From positions 84,485,501 through 84,549,500 of the forward strand of contig CM077595.1 of NCBI GenBank assembly GCA_039654915.1: 64,000 nt of DNA. The letters are read 5' to 3'. Position 1 is the first letter of the stretch, and the number at the start of each line of letters is the position of its first letter. The notes under the pieces were generated by a model. That model did not search any database, was not told the origin of the DNA, and saw only the letters and a list, made by a program, of their open reading frames with translations. The DNA is from Aquilaria yunnanensis. Lineage: Eukaryota > Streptophyta > Magnoliopsida > Malvales > Thymelaeaceae. The translations under genes were made by a program, and so were the position numbers. Positions 34,388 to 47,394 of the stretch are shown here, one piece after another.

Positions 34388-36836
34388 TCATGCGTCAACA
34401 CTCGGACCCGGATATGCCGGTAGGCTCATAATTCGCTTATCTAGAACAGGGCCTCCAACTGTGAAATGATATAGACTTTGAAAGTTTGATCCCTTCAATC
34501 CTAGAACTTCATGTACTGCAGAAACAACGAATGTAGTAGTGCCGGTCATTTAATTGAACATGTGGGAGAGATGAAACAGTAAAGCAAAAGATGTTTCAAA
34601 TTCTGGGATGGAGCATTTGACAGCTTTACTAAGACGAGCATGCAAGATTGATGAGCTCTTTTAACACTTCCCAGAAGCACATGTTCTCACTTCTGATCTA
34701 TGTTAAAGCACTGTTAACCAAAGTTTCATGAGCAAGAAAGATCAAACTTTGGCATAGAAATTTCTCGAGGAGATCTCAACCAAGTAAACAGGAAAGAATT
34801 AGCCTGCATGGCCAATCAGCTTAGAACAAGAAGGTCGAATTGAACAAACACCACTAACCAGGATCATCAAAGTAGCAACCAATTCCAGTTGCGGAGATCC
34901 CAACAGCATGCGGTTCCAGGTACAACACTTGACCAAGAACCCCGGTCTCCCAAAACAGTCGAGGATACATCCAAGCTCCCTTTTCCCGCACAGCAGGCTC
35001 AAAATGAGCCACCATTCCTAAGCTAAAGCAGCCGTCACTAGCAATGTCCTGCATTTGAGTTTGAGTACCACCTAGTAAGAACTGATCAATGTATAAAACA
35101 AAATTGTAGAAGAATACGTAGAAACACCTACAAAAATGTCAGAAAATCACACACTACACATGTAACAAGTATTACAAAAAACATATAAACATCAAAAGGA
35201 TCGATTGGGGAACAGAATAAAAGTAGACCTGGTGGCATGAAAGCCGCATAGCAATCTGCTGGCAATCACCAGTGGCAAGTTCATACAACGGTAAATTTTC
35301 AGGGCACCCTTCAGGTTTCTCCCACTTAAACTCGGGCCTTGTGGCTCTCCTAAGCTCATCAAAGTGATCCTCATTCCTCACCAAAAAATACAAACCCCTC
35401 GGCAAACCCACAACTCTATGAACAAAAAGAGCAGCATGAACCTCAGCGTTCCATGGAAGCGCCCGAAAAGGTAATGCCAGTTGCCGCTTCTGATGCCCTC
35501 CCTCTGGCACGGAGCCTGAAGGAAGACAATGCAACAGAATCTGATAAAATGTGTCCCTCTGAATGTTTCCGACTCCGTCCATATCCACTGCACTCCTTCT
35601 CTTTCTAACAACTTGTCTCACTGTAAAACCTTTGTAACAGCTTTCGCTGCAGGACCCACTACTCCGAAACCGATCATAGGAACGTTCATTCTGAACTGTT
35701 AATGGCTTCTTCACTGCCTCTGCTGTTCTGTAAATTATATCCCAGCAAATATGCTCCTTACTGAGCAAATTCGGCTTCCCTTTCCAATTCAAATTGGAGG
35801 AGTCATTTATGGCAGAGCTCAGTTCTGGATAATTCACGTCAATTTTATCAACTCCATTAGGAAAAACAAGAAGCAAACAATCGGGATGCTCAAATTCAAT
35901 CTCGGGAAACTTTCCCTTGACGGGTTTCGATGGGATTTGAATTTCTGGGAAAACCTCGAGCCCCATTAACTTCTTCAAATCCTTGTAGCCTAATCCATCC
36001 AGAAGCCTCACGTCCCAGCCAAGCCCTGCGGCAGCCATAGAGACAGCAGCGATGGCATGACCCACGTCGTGATTGCAGTACCGAAATGCACGTTCTCCAT
36101 ATTTCCATGCCTCACGCCAGAAGATAGAAGAAATCCCGATGAGAAAAGAATTCTCAGGGAAAAATCTCGGGAAAAACCCAGGTGGAAGAGTGGTTCTAAT
36201 CTCCAGTGAATGCTCTTTCGGAGCATAGTGGGCCACAAAAGGCGAGCCCGAGATCGATTCAATCGGAGGAGCAATGAGATAAGCCTCCGTCGGATGCAAA
36301 TTGCCACTACTCGGGTTAACCCGAAGCGACCAAGTGGAGAAACCAGTGGTTTTCCATGCGGAGAGCGCTAGGGAGTCATAGAAAAACTGAGAAATGGAGG
36401 AGTGCGAGATGGGTTTCGGCTGAGGAAGCGAATGGAAAAGAGAAGAGTACAAAGGAGCATCCACGGCAGGCGCCGGTGCCGTCGACGATGAGTTTTCCTT
36501 GTCCGTGGGGAAGTGAAGGAGAGGAGCGAGAGGAGCGGAGACGTATCGGCGAAATGGGTTCGGCTGGTTCGCCCAATCGAGGCCGCCAGGCCCTCTGGCA
36601 TACTTGGTGAAGGAATGTTTCGTCTGATTGTGGTATCTGAGGATTTGATTGATCTTCTGTTGCTCCTCTTGAGCTTCCTCTTTCTCGGAATTTGTTACAG
36701 ACGGAGAAGAAGAGAAGGACATGGCAGGAATCATATTTCTGCTGGAAGAAAAAACAGAGCACGAAGGAAGTAGATGGAGATATTGGGGAGTGGTCAGTGG
36801 CAGAGGGTATCTGGAAGAAGGAAGAAATTGGAACAT
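34388..36836 (-). CDS. SagB-type nitroreductase-like (FMN) protein
   Basis: Three exons on the minus strand: 36836-35229, 35048-34859 and 34515-34388. Phases agree (0, then 1) and the predicted protein is 641 residues. It has two nitroreductase-like halves, the SagB-type layout. The first half carries RVNPSSGNLHPTEAYLI at about 172-188; the second has RRSAVDMDG near 412 and, across exons 2-3, ETGVLGQVLYLEP and TGIGCYFDDPVHEVLGL. Such proteins bind FMN and act in oxidoreduction; in bacteria SagB oxidises peptide heterocycles, but the plant substrate is not known. The first 40 residues are serine- and hydroxyl-rich with few acidic residues and could be an organelle-targeting peptide. A second in-frame Met at 35 is an alternative start. 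No breaks were seen. Confidence 0.85.
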
Positions 36837-37449
36837 AATTCTGAGCTTCCTATTTCTCAGAATTTTGTTGCCTGTTCGTTTCGTTCAGTGGCCTCTAGTC
36901 ATTGAAGCTCTTTGATTGTTCTAGACCGAGCATAAAATTGATCTGGGCCTCGAGCGGGCCAGACCTTTTCAAACCAATATAATAGGGGTTGAATAAAATA
37001 AAATAAAAAAGGGTCGCTCAGCTCAGACTGGATTGGAGAGAGAAATTAAAGCCCAAAGCACCAAATTAGGCCCAAATTTTGTCCATTAATCTCAGGCCTA
37101 ACCGAGTTTTGATTGGACCTTCGTGCATCGACTTGGGCGACGTCGGAACTCGAAACTCGGAAGGCCGAGCCGCGCACGTATTTGATGCGTGATGTAAGTT
37201 GCCTAATGTGGTTCTGCCAACTAGATTTATTGTTTGATGTATTTTATTTTTTTAACTTAAATTCAATTTAAATTTATTTATATATGTTAAAAAAATTTTA
37301 AAAATACTTATATTTCAAAATTTTTATTTATTATTTATATATATAAATTTTACATTTATAAAGAAAAATATTAAAAATAACAAATCATAAATTAATTATT
37401 ATAAATAGAAAATGGAAAAAATAACTTGGAATGAAAAAAGAAGTAAGAC
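36837..37449. other. Upstream region of the SagB-like gene and AT-rich spacer
   Basis: Contains GGCCCA/TGGGCC-type motifs (near 36946-36960, 37048, 37070), common in promoters of housekeeping plant genes. From 37240 it becomes AT-rich and resembles 23500-23690 (shared atcataaattaattatt-type blocks), so it may be a dispersed repeat. Confidence 0.35.
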
Positions 37450-37894
37450 CAAGGTTTTAAATCTCGTATTTTTTTTTTCCAGCAATACGGTATAATACTG
37501 GTATCATATCGTTATGTCTCAGATGTACCTGTTATATGTTATATATATACATATGAGCATATAAAATATTGCAGCCATTGAAAGTATATATATATGTTTA
37601 AAGTTCATATGATATGTATCTAAATTTTTTAAATATAAATATATATTTATAAAATAAAAAAATATAACTTTAAGGGGCCTAAAAGACATAAAAATATAAA
37701 ATTCTTTCAAATATAAAAAAGATTTTGTTATACAAAGCATTCAATTAAACATAATAATTATATATTTTATTTAAAATTATTAAAAACTAAAAATAAAACA
37801 AAAAAATATCCATTTACCCATCTCATACCATTTTTAATCATTACGACTAGTACAAGATGGTATCGGTCGATATAGTATGAGATTTAAAATTATG
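37450..37894. mobile_element. hAT-type MITE
   Basis: The left end caaggttttaaatctcgta and the right end tatgagatttaaaattatg are near-inverse. CAAGGTTTTAAA is a frequent plant hAT end. The flanks agtaagac and gtaaggcc are similar but imperfect as an 8-bp target duplication. Confidence 0.5.
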
Positions 37895-40295
37895 GTAAGG
37901 CCCCTACAAATATCAACCCGAGGGTTCAAAAGTGCACATCACTACTATGAAATTTTACGAATAACAAATCTAACAATCAAGGTACAATATTGTTTTATTG
38001 CCTTGTAATATCATATTTACTACATAACTACTTATATAATGTAGTTAATAAAATAGTTACATAGGTTATACATGAAATTATTTTATGCTAAATAATAAAC
38101 ATAATTAAAAATTTAATTACTATGTAATTTATTTCCTATTCACTTTTTAATTGATTTGAAATTTCTAAAAAACTTAATTCATGGCCTTGACCTTACTCTG
38201 GTATGGAGTGTTCCCCAAGATATTTAATTAATTGGGAATTTGTGATTCTACATTTAGTTGCAATTGGCTAAGTTAATATTTGTGATTCTTTAAAACTCTT
38301 CATGCAACTAGTTAATTGCCCTAGAATATGATGCATGTGAGCTTAACTTCAGTTCCAAGAAAAATAAAATGAGTATTTAAATCCCTGACCATTTAATTAT
38401 AAAAACATTTTTAAAATTCAACCGAAGTAAAAAATATTAGTAGGTGATACTTCAAGTACTAACTCAATGTACATCATAGTCATAAAAACTTAATGTACAT
38501 TCCAAGAGCAACTATAGGGTTCTTATACACTATTAAAGTATATACATTTCTTGTCCATACTAGAGGCACGATTTGTCAAACACATACTTAATCTGAAATC
38601 ATAACTTAGCTCCCACCTGAACTCAAAGCTTCATGATGAAAGCTCTTTGCTATCCTTGGGCATACCTTAGCCTTTAACTGCTTTGGCCATATAAAATAAC
38701 TTGGTTAGCACATATGAATATCCAACCCATAACTTAGAATCAATAATGATTCAAAATATTTATATACTTGACATAAAACTATGGCATAACACCCATTTTC
38801 TTGGTGTTAAACATTTCAAGTATAATATGCACAATATGAAACTTAAGGGTAGAGAATCAGTTAATTCTCAGTAAAGGATATATAAACCTACAATGAATAT
38901 CTTTAGGACACAACATTTATAAGTTAGTATAAATGTATTCTTGGTGTGAGCTCAAACATGTATATCGCCTTAAAGTCTTAACTAATGGCCACTAGTTAGG
39001 TTCTATGATGGGAACCTTTCCTTATTTTAGTCATACTTTGAAAGAATATTGTTCTTACCACCTTAGCAAGCTTCGTGGCTTGCCAGTTTTCTTACCCTTA
39101 GCATATTGCACAGGAGTAATAATTTACCTCAATGGACCCTCTTGCTAAGCTTTATGACTTAGCTAGGAAATCTTGAAGTTCATGACCTCACTTGGTTGCT
39201 TAATATCCAAATATTTACTTAAGACTCACTTAGGTTTTTTAAGTCTTAAGTCTTTTTACCTTGTCAACCATAGACTTTTACTCGCTTAACAAATGCATTT
39301 TATGGTCACTAAGGAATGAGTTTAAAACCCAACAAAGCTTTAAAAGTCTTTGAATAGGTTTAGGGTCACAACTGTAATTGTAGGGTTCCACCTGGACCCT
39401 CTTGCTTAGAGCAGAAGGCACCTTGGCGCCACAATGCTAGCCACAGTACCATAAAATATTTCGCTCTATTTTGGGCACGACCTTCTGGCACTGTAGCCCC
39501 AATATTGGTGCCGTAGTGCCAAGCCTCTTCACTTGATGCTCTGCACCTTCATTCTTCGCACATCTTGCCCCAATCTCTTCCAATCCAAGACAAATTCTTT
39601 ATGGGCCCAAACTAAGCTTACTCTAGCATGTTGTATTACTTATAATGTATCTATTGAAGTTGATAAAACTTGAAAACCCCCTGCCTAAATGAAGATCACA
39701 CACTTGAAACATCAAAGCACATATAAGCACACTTGCACTTCCTTTGCAAATTAATGTAGCATATCTTATTTTAGCCAAGCAAATCAATTACCAATGCATC
39801 ATAAACATGGAATATAACTACAAATTGAGCATAAAAAACCTTGATCATAGCCATAAAAACCCTTACCCCTTTAGTGAAACCCAAAACTCTTCTCTTTTGA
39901 CCACTTGCACAACAAGCTAATCAAGCTTACAATTCACCCCTCACAAGTAAGAATCAAGCTTAGGGCTTGATTATTCAAATTAGCCCAATCTTAATCCTCA
40001 CAAATATGCCACCAATCTTAACTCAAAACTAGAATTTGAAGCCTGACAAAGAGAAAAACCTGGCTTTTTGCTCTAATAAGCTTAGTTGGGCTCCAAGCAC
40101 CAAAAATCTTGGTTTGAAAACTTCTTGTTGGCTAAAAAACATTGGGGGCAGATTTTTGGAAACTTCTTGGAGCAGAAATGGTGTGAATATGGCTAGAGAA
40201 GGAGACTCAAAGTCTCTTATATCCTCTCTTTTACTGCTTGGTCCCCAAATTCCTCACTTGTGCACAAAATAGTCCATAGCTTTCACAATAGTTTT
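37895..40295. other. Unrecognised, probably retrotransposon-derived DNA
   Basis: No gene was recognised. The stretch about 39400-39560 (ggcgccacaatgc, gtgccgtagtgcc) resembles sequence often found in or near plant LTRs. No LTR pair could be established. Confidence 0.25.
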
Positions 40296-41700
40296 ATTTC
40301 TCACTTCATAAATATGATTAAACTAGGAATCATCAAAACACTTTAAAATCTTTAATTCCTTATTTCAAATCCCATTTATGGTATAAAATTTAGGTTTTTT
40401 TAAAAAAAATCATCATTTTTCCCTTTATAGCTAAACTTTGCTCAAATGGTCACATTACTTACTTTATACCACATCATTGTATAAATTCGTGGAAAGACGT
40501 AAAGACTTAATATAACAAAAATATATGCTTTCAAGTTTCAGCCATTGTAATTTTCAAACAAAATAATATTCACACCTTGCTAGGTGGAGAATAGAGTAAA
40601 AAATGCCACTACCAGAAATATAAGAGAAACAAATCATGGTTACCGATATTTTATTTTAGAAGACAATAAAGAAAATGACAAAAAAATTAGAGATCAAGAG
40701 AATAAATGAAGAGGTCTGGTAACCCGCACATTGTAGTGGATAGCTTTTGGAATAAATTTTAATAATAACAGTACGACACAAAACACGTTACATACTTCGA
40801 AAGAATAATGAAAGAAATAATGATTAACGCTTCATTTTAGAAAACAACAATAAAGAAAATTAATAAGAAAACTTAGGATCAAGACCCAAAAAAAATGGAA
40901 AAAAATTCAGCAATAAGAATTTAACAATTGACTTAATGAAGATAAAAAATGGTTTAACTAAAAAATAAATAAATTTTAACAATTGACTTAATGAAGATAA
41001 AATTTCTCACTTCATAAATATGATTAAACTAGGAATCATCAAAACACTTTAAAATCTTTAATTCCTTATTTCAAATCCCATTTATGGTATAAAATTTAGG
41101 TTTTTTTTGGCAAAATCATCATTTTGCCCTTTATAGCTAAACTTTGCTCAAATGGTCACATTACTTACTTTATACCACATCATTGTATAAATTTGTGGAA
41201 AGACTTAAAGACTTAATATAAAAAAAATATATGCTTTCAAGTTTCAGCCATTGTAATTTTCAAACAAAATAATATTCACACATTGCTAGGTGGAGAATGA
41301 AGTAAAAAATGCCACTACCAGAAACATAAGAGAAACAAATAATGGTTACCGATATTTTATTTTAGAAGACAATAAAGAAAATGACAAAAAAATTAGAGAT
41401 CAAGAGAATAAATGAAGAAGTTTGGTAACCCGCACATTGTAGTGGATAGTTTTTGTAATAAATTTTAATAATAACAGTACGACACAAAACACGTTACATG
41501 CTTCGAAACAATAATGAAAGAATAATGAAAGAAATAATAATTAACGCTTCATTTTAGAAAACAACAATAAAGAAAATTAATAATAAAACTTAGGATCAAG
41601 ACCAAAAAAAAATGGAAAAACTTTAGACATTAAGAATTTAACAATTGACTTAATGAAGATAAAAAATGGTTTAACTAAAAAATAAATAAATTTTAACCAA
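40296..41700. repeat. Tandem duplication, 706-bp unit
   Basis: The copy starting at 40296 (atttctcacttcataaata) is repeated from 41002 to about 41697 with few substitutions and small indels. Two internal copies of acaattgacttaatgaagat near 40923 and 40979 suggest that unequal pairing at this short repeat produced the duplication. No coding content. Confidence 0.85.
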
Positions 41701-42567
41701 AAAATAAACAAATTATGGTCACCAATGTCTTACTTTAGAAGACAGTACATAAAAAACAATAAAAAGAAAAACTTGGGAGCCAAGAGAATAAATAGAAGAT
41801 TTAATTAAATAGTTATAAAATTCAGGGACTAAATTGTAAGATGGACGTAACTCAGGTCCCAAAAATAAAAAATTAGAAAGTTAGATAATGAAATCGCATT
41901 TAATCCAAAAAAATGTGAGACAAATGAAAATCAATAAAATTGCAACATAGGCCCTTAGAAAGGTAAGTGCCTTACGAAATGAGATAAAACTAAAAAAAGA
42001 GCAAATTGAACCCTAAAAAAAGAAAAAAAAAATTGAAGGCATTAAAAAAAAAAAGCTGAAGGCATTAAAAAAAAAAACTGATGAACCATGACCCAAAACC
42101 AACTGGGCTCAACCAACCCAAAACCGAGTTACTGTTCATCCAACAATATCAATGTTCATCTTTAAAATATAATAGTAATATTCTCAGTATCAAATTTTCT
42201 GCAATATTTATTATTTTAGATTGTCCCAAATCTTTATAACATTAATAAATTACTTTACCGTATTATTCTTCAAACTAATATTTTTATATTTATTTTTATA
42301 CTTTTATTAATTTAGGTGCAAAAAGAGTTAAAAGTAAAATTAAAAATAACATAAACTTTTTTCCCTTTTTCTTAGTTTAGTGTCAACTTCAAGTATTTTA
42401 AAACGGGGGAACTCATGGTAGTTACATGACAAAGAAAAACTGCTCTAAACGTGAAAAGAGCAAACATTTACGTAAAATAAAAAGTATATTTTCATAAATT
42501 TTACCTATAAATGTCTTCTTAATAAATTCTCCACAAAGTCCTTTGATTCACATACTTAGGAATGTAT
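41701..42567. other. AT-rich spacer
   Basis: Contains a small triplication of a gaaggcattaaaaaaaaaa-type phrase near 42034-42085. No gene recognised. Confidence 0.4.
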
Positions 42568-43882
42568 GGGCCCGTTTGGCATCAATGTTTTTTAACCCAA
42601 ACGCTGAGCCTAACGCTGTTTGGCTCACATCTCTCGTTTGTTTCCCGTTTAGCTGAGTTTCCGCGGACGCTGAATTGAAGACGCCGAGATCGTCGGGCAG
42701 CTAAACGCACGACGCTTCTCCCCCCCAGCGTTCCTTCAGCGAGGCAGCGTTAAGAGCTCGGTTTCTCCAAAATATCCATGAGAATTTTCAGGAATTAAAG
42801 CGGGAGACTCTGAGATTTTCGCGCCAAGAAGAGTTCTATAAAGGAGTAATGAATCCAGCGATGGAAGCAAAAAACAGGGCAGAATCCAGCGAGGGAAGCA
42901 AAAAACAGGGCAATTCAGTGAGGCAAAAATCAGGAGAGGGAAACTGATGGAAGACTTGACAAGAGTATGTTGTTTTTCGATCTGATTAATTGATTAATAT
43001 CCAGAATTTCTTGTGTCTGTTTGTTTTGCTGTTGTTGGTTCTTTGATTCTTTGTTTTCCTGCTGTTGGTGCGTTGGTTCTTTACTCCTCGAAAGTATGGG
43101 TTATCTTCGTAAGCTTGTTTCCATTGGCTTGTTTGCTTTAGCCCCTTATGCGCTCTTTTTCTTCAGACGATGCTACTGCTATTGTTGTTCAATTTGGGAT
43201 TTTGCTCTTTGAATTCTGCTACTCTTTGAAGCCAAATACAACAGACTTTAGAGTGGGTAGGGAGTCTCGGCCTCGGGGCCGAAGGGGTTGGCGTGGACTG
43301 GTGGGTGGGTGACACAAGGTAGAGAGTCGAAATAACGAAGTGAAACAGTAGGCCACCAAGGCACCAGGAGGAATGATGACTGAAATTGTTAGGATTCGGG
43401 TTCCAGGTGAGGGCTTTTAAAAAAAAAAAAAATTAATACTCAGAACGGTTCCAGGTGAGTTGAGATGATGAAATTGAATTTCCAACAATCTGATGTACCA
43501 AATGGGTAAGAATAAATAAATAAACAAACTGATGCATCGTGCACGTTGAATGAGGACCCATTTAGGTTAGGTGAATCACAACAACAAATGTCAAAAATTT
43601 GCATGCAGATAGGCCTTGAAATTTTGAAGTTGAAAGCTTTTTACCCCAGGGAGAATAAAAAGATTCTATGCCGAGTGTAGGAAGCAAAGGCTCTGGCATC
43701 TGTTTACTGTTGTTTGGTTAGAGAGACCACAGAGATTGGGCTTTGTTTTGATTTGATTTCCTTCCATGCGTTATAGATGGGTAAGTTGCATCATTTGTCC
43801 CAAACATTTAGTTATCATAATTTGTATTGTTTGTCTTATTTGATGGAAATTGGTTCACTTATCTTTTGCTATTTGATGTTAG

Positions 43883-44895
43883 ATGGGAAATTGCACTTTT
43901 GAATCTAGTAACAATTAAAATCAGTGTACTAAGACCAAAGGTAGAGCACAATGGGCTAAAACTCAAGTGATTATATTTTGTAACATATGCAAAAAAGAGC
44001 TTGGTGATGGTCATAGACAAGGTGGTAGTTTAAAGAAATTTTCATGGAAGACAATAGCAAATAAGTTCAAAAATGAGACTGGTATGAGTTACACTGGTAA
44101 CCAGATGAAGAATAAGTGGGATGGACTCAAGAAGGATTGGAAGAATTGGAGGACACTTAAGAGGCTTGCAACAGGATTGGGATGGAACTCACAAAAAGGC
44201 ACAATCGACGCATCAGATGATTGGTGGGACAAAAGTATAAAGGTTTGATTTTATAAAAAAAAAAGTTGATACCTGTTTATATATGTATTATTATCATGTA
44301 TATTTTTATGATTCTATTGTCTTGTTGTTGCATAGGCTAACCCAGAGATAGCTAAGTTCAGAACCAAAGGCATAGATCCAGAGTTGGAAGAGAAATATGA
44401 TGAGCTATTTTTTGGTTCAGTTGCTAAAGGAGATGATATGTGGGCTCCATCAGGTGGTCAGCCTCCAGAAACATTTTTTGATGGTTTTGCCACCCAAAAA
44501 ACAGTGCCTACTGAATTACTTGATGGTAGTGATAATTGTGAAAATGAGGATGTTGAAGCCGTCAGTTCATGTGTTGTTTCGGAAGTTGGGGGAAGTATAA
44601 GCAAAAAACGACAAAAAATCTCTTCTGCAACACAACAAAAGAAGCAAGTCTATAAGTCAAAAGGGGAGCTTCTATGCTTTCCACAAAAATAGATGATATC
44701 AAAGAAGGCATTGAAAGCCACAAGAACGCTATAATGGCTAGAGTTAACAAACTGCCTCCTACTATCACTGATGCAGTTGAGGTTCTAACCTCCATGGAGG
44801 CTGATGTGCCACAATTTAGTTCACTTTATCGATTTGCTACAAAGCTCCTACTGAATAAAGAAAAGCGTGAGATGTTTATGGCATTAAAGAGGTAA
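43883..44895 (+). pseudogene. Harbinger ORF1, Myb/SANT-like DNA-binding protein, broken
   Basis: The family protein binds DNA and helps bring the transposase to the element ends. The frame starts at ATG 43883, but a TAA at 43916-43918 interrupts it after 11 codons. It then continues in the same frame through the SANT-like domain (KFSWKTIANKFKNETG, NQMKNKWDGLKKDWKNW) to about 44246. A second exon (about 44337-44692, entered through a TTGCATAG acceptor, start AN-PEIAKFR) has the typical acidic middle. Near 44665-44690 the frame shifts and the conserved C-terminal part (MLSTKIDDIKEGIESHKNA) lies in another frame to 44895. It is probably not functional as it stands. Confidence 0.75.
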
Positions 44896-45365
44896 AGCCG
44901 TAATTTTGTTAGCGATTATCGTTAGAGATTAGCTTTAGCGATTAGCTGTTAATATTAGACTTATCGATTAGCGTTTAAAGTTTCTAGTGTTTGGTAGACT
45001 AGCTTTTTAGAAAAGCTATCATATAGTAAATTTACGTAAAACACCCAAGTTTAAATTGCAATATATTTTTATTAACAATATGTGTGTGTGTTTTTCTCCG
45101 GCTGCTACAAAATTTTTTGCCTCTTTGTGTTAGGAACATTTGCTCTCCTTTGAGCTAGCAACATACAATCACCATGTTTATATACGAATTCCACCTATAT
45201 AATATAAAATTTTATTTTTTGGTGGTATAGCATGTAAAGCAGCAATTTGAAGCTAAAAATAAAATATATGAATAAGTCTAACAATGTGTCTTTGCAATAG
45301 AAAAAACTAAAAGACTTCAAAATTGAAATGCAATTCATCTAATCCTAAAAATAAAAGTCCTTAAT

Positions 45366-46703
45366 TTAGTGCCTTGATAGTAAACAGTTAGCAATTTTTT
45401 CTCTTAGTTGAGACATCTCTGATTCATTGACATTTCGTCTCTCACTTTCACAACTATCATCGTCATCACTATCTTCTTCAAACTCTTCATTCTCATTCTC
45501 AGCTCTATGAAAATCTGAATCAGCGGTACCTGCATATCTTCGTATGTAATTATGTAAAGTCATAGCTGCTATTACAATCATGACTTGCTTCGCAAAAGGA
45601 TAATTGGGCATATGTTTTAGGATATCCCATTTCATTTTCAATACTCCAAATGCTCTTTCAATAGCACTTCGCAAGGAAGAATGCATTTTGTTAAATAACT
45701 CTTCTTTTCCTGATGCTGGTCTTCCTTGACAAAAATCAGATAGGTGATATCTTTCTCCTCTATAAGGCCCTAAGTAACCTGGAATTTGAGGATACCCTGC
45801 ATCCACTAGGTAATACTTGCCTGCATAATCTTATTATTTTTAGTGGTATTATAGATTAAGAGCAATAGCAAATCTCACAATTATAAATTATCTAATAGTT
45901 ACCAGGAGGAGGATGAGGAAAGGTCCATTGTTCTTGATAGAGAGCCCTTTTAAATACATTCGCATCATGAGCCGATCCCTCCCAACCAGCAAGGACAAAA
46001 GTGAAACACAGATTAAAATCGCATGCTGCCATGACATTCTGTGTTGGTACCCCTTTCCGTCCAATATATGGAATTTGATTAGTGACTGGGATGGATGCTG
46101 GGATATATGTGCCATCAATGGCACCAATGCAGTCCTACAGTATCGTAAAAAGAGGTAAAAGAAAAAAATGTTTAATAAAATGAATAAGGATTTAAGTGAG
46201 ATTAAAGTATTATCAACCCTAAAATTTTCACAAAGCATAATTACCTTAAAATAAGGCATGTACCTACGATCTTTTCTTATCTGTTCTGGTGTCCGGGTAA
46301 AATTGGGATCACAAGGTTTAATGACATCAGATGCCAAACGGATGACACTCTCTAATACTATAGTAAAGTACCTGCTGATTGTTTCCCCTGACCTTTGAAA
46401 GCGCTCTTGTGTTTCTCGATTAGAGTCACCATGTCCTAATATATTTATAAAAATCGCAAGTGCCTCCATTGTGGACATGTTAACAGAGCCACTCAATCCA
46501 TAATTATTTTCCAAAGTGCAAAGCAAACTCAGAAAAGTTTCTTTAGTCATTCTAAATTGATCATAAAACCTTCTATCATGCCCTTGTAGCAATTCTCTAA
46601 CCCATAATTCACCATTTTGTGCAGAGTCCATGCATGGTCTTTTAAGAACATACTTTTGATAATAATCATCAATCTCATTGAGACAAACACCTGCCAAGAA
46701 CAT
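45366..46703 (-). CDS. PIF/Harbinger DDE transposase
   Basis: Three exons on the minus strand, about 46703-46245, 46134-45903 and 45820-45366, join in phase with GT-AG borders and give about 381 residues. The DDE_Tnp_4 triad is visible: D near 160 in CIGAIDGT, D near 210 in GSAHDAN, and E near 285 in SAIERAFG. The N-terminal part matches the helix-turn-helix region. It would cut and rejoin element ends with help from ORF1. The frame has no stop or shift, unlike ORF1. The first exon could instead begin after the TTGGCAG acceptor just inside the chosen ATG, so the N terminus is uncertain. Confidence 0.8.
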
Positions 46704-47029
46704 AATTTTTATAGTAAATTATGAATATGTTTTATATAAAGTTACACAATAGAACATCAGACTAAACATAAAATGCAAGAATGAGAAGCCAATAAACAAG
46801 TTTATTTGGTAGCTAAAATGCACTTTTAAACCCTCCCCCGTCCCCCCGGGCACCCACAAAAATAAGGTATCTCTAAATAGAATTGATCAAACCATTTATT
46901 GAGGCAGAAGCTGAAAAGAGATTCAAACAGCAACCGGAAGTATTAACAACATAAAAATTAGAAAACTAACAATATCTTACAGGCACAACATTAATAGACC
47001 ACTACCTCAAGTATTAACAACAAGCATCG

Positions 47030-47250
47030 TAATAAAATAGGCGAGATCAAGCAAAGAGACGCACCTGCTAAATCAATATTACGAATGTCATCTACCAGTA
47101 TTTCTAATAATTCTACAAACAAAATTGCGAGATCAAGCAAAGAGACGCACCTGCTGGATTAAAGATGTTTATGGCATTAAACAAAATTGCTACAAAGTTC
47201 ACTTTATCCCGGCCGATTCACTCACTGCCCATTCCGTAATTTTGTCCTGA
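47030..47250. other. Scrambled filler-like DNA between Harbinger element and arginase gene
   Basis: A 29-bp direct repeat occurs at 47041-47069 and 47127-47155. Three other short blocks copy pieces of the Harbinger ORF1 3' end in a different order: 47163-47181 matches 44870-44888 (19 nt), 47187-47208 matches parts of 44818-44844, and 47234-47245 matches 44898-44909. This looks like templated repair. Confidence 0.55.
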
Positions 47251-47394
47251 CCCGGCCCTGCCGTAACCGTAATCAATCCATTCTTGATGCTGATTTAATA
47301 CTTAATCATTCTCTGATTAGTTTAATTCGTGTCACAACCCAATTCCGCTCTTTGGTCTTGTGTCTGCGCTTATCACTACTTACAGTACTAACAG

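Larger units (their letters stand above)
42568..47030. mobile_element. PIF/Harbinger transposon, right end lost or scrambled
   Basis: The left end gggcccgtttggcat is a typical plant PIF/Harbinger terminus. Inside are the two genes expected of the family in convergent orientation: a Myb/SANT-like ORF1 (plus) and a DDE transposase (minus). The inverse of the left end was not found to the right, where sequence at about 47040-47250 consists of shuffled local copies. The right border given is therefore only a limit. A 31-bp direct repeat (about 42852-42912) lies in the left subterminal part. Confidence 0.75.

Noticed and set aside
36008..36601. Open frames on both strands overlapping the SagB-like exon 1
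   Set aside because: They are shadows of the real coding frame, without domains of their own.
40036..40272. 78-codon plus-strand frame
   Set aside because: Lies in repetitive DNA, no family resemblance, and ends before the tandem duplication; likely chance or LTR-related.
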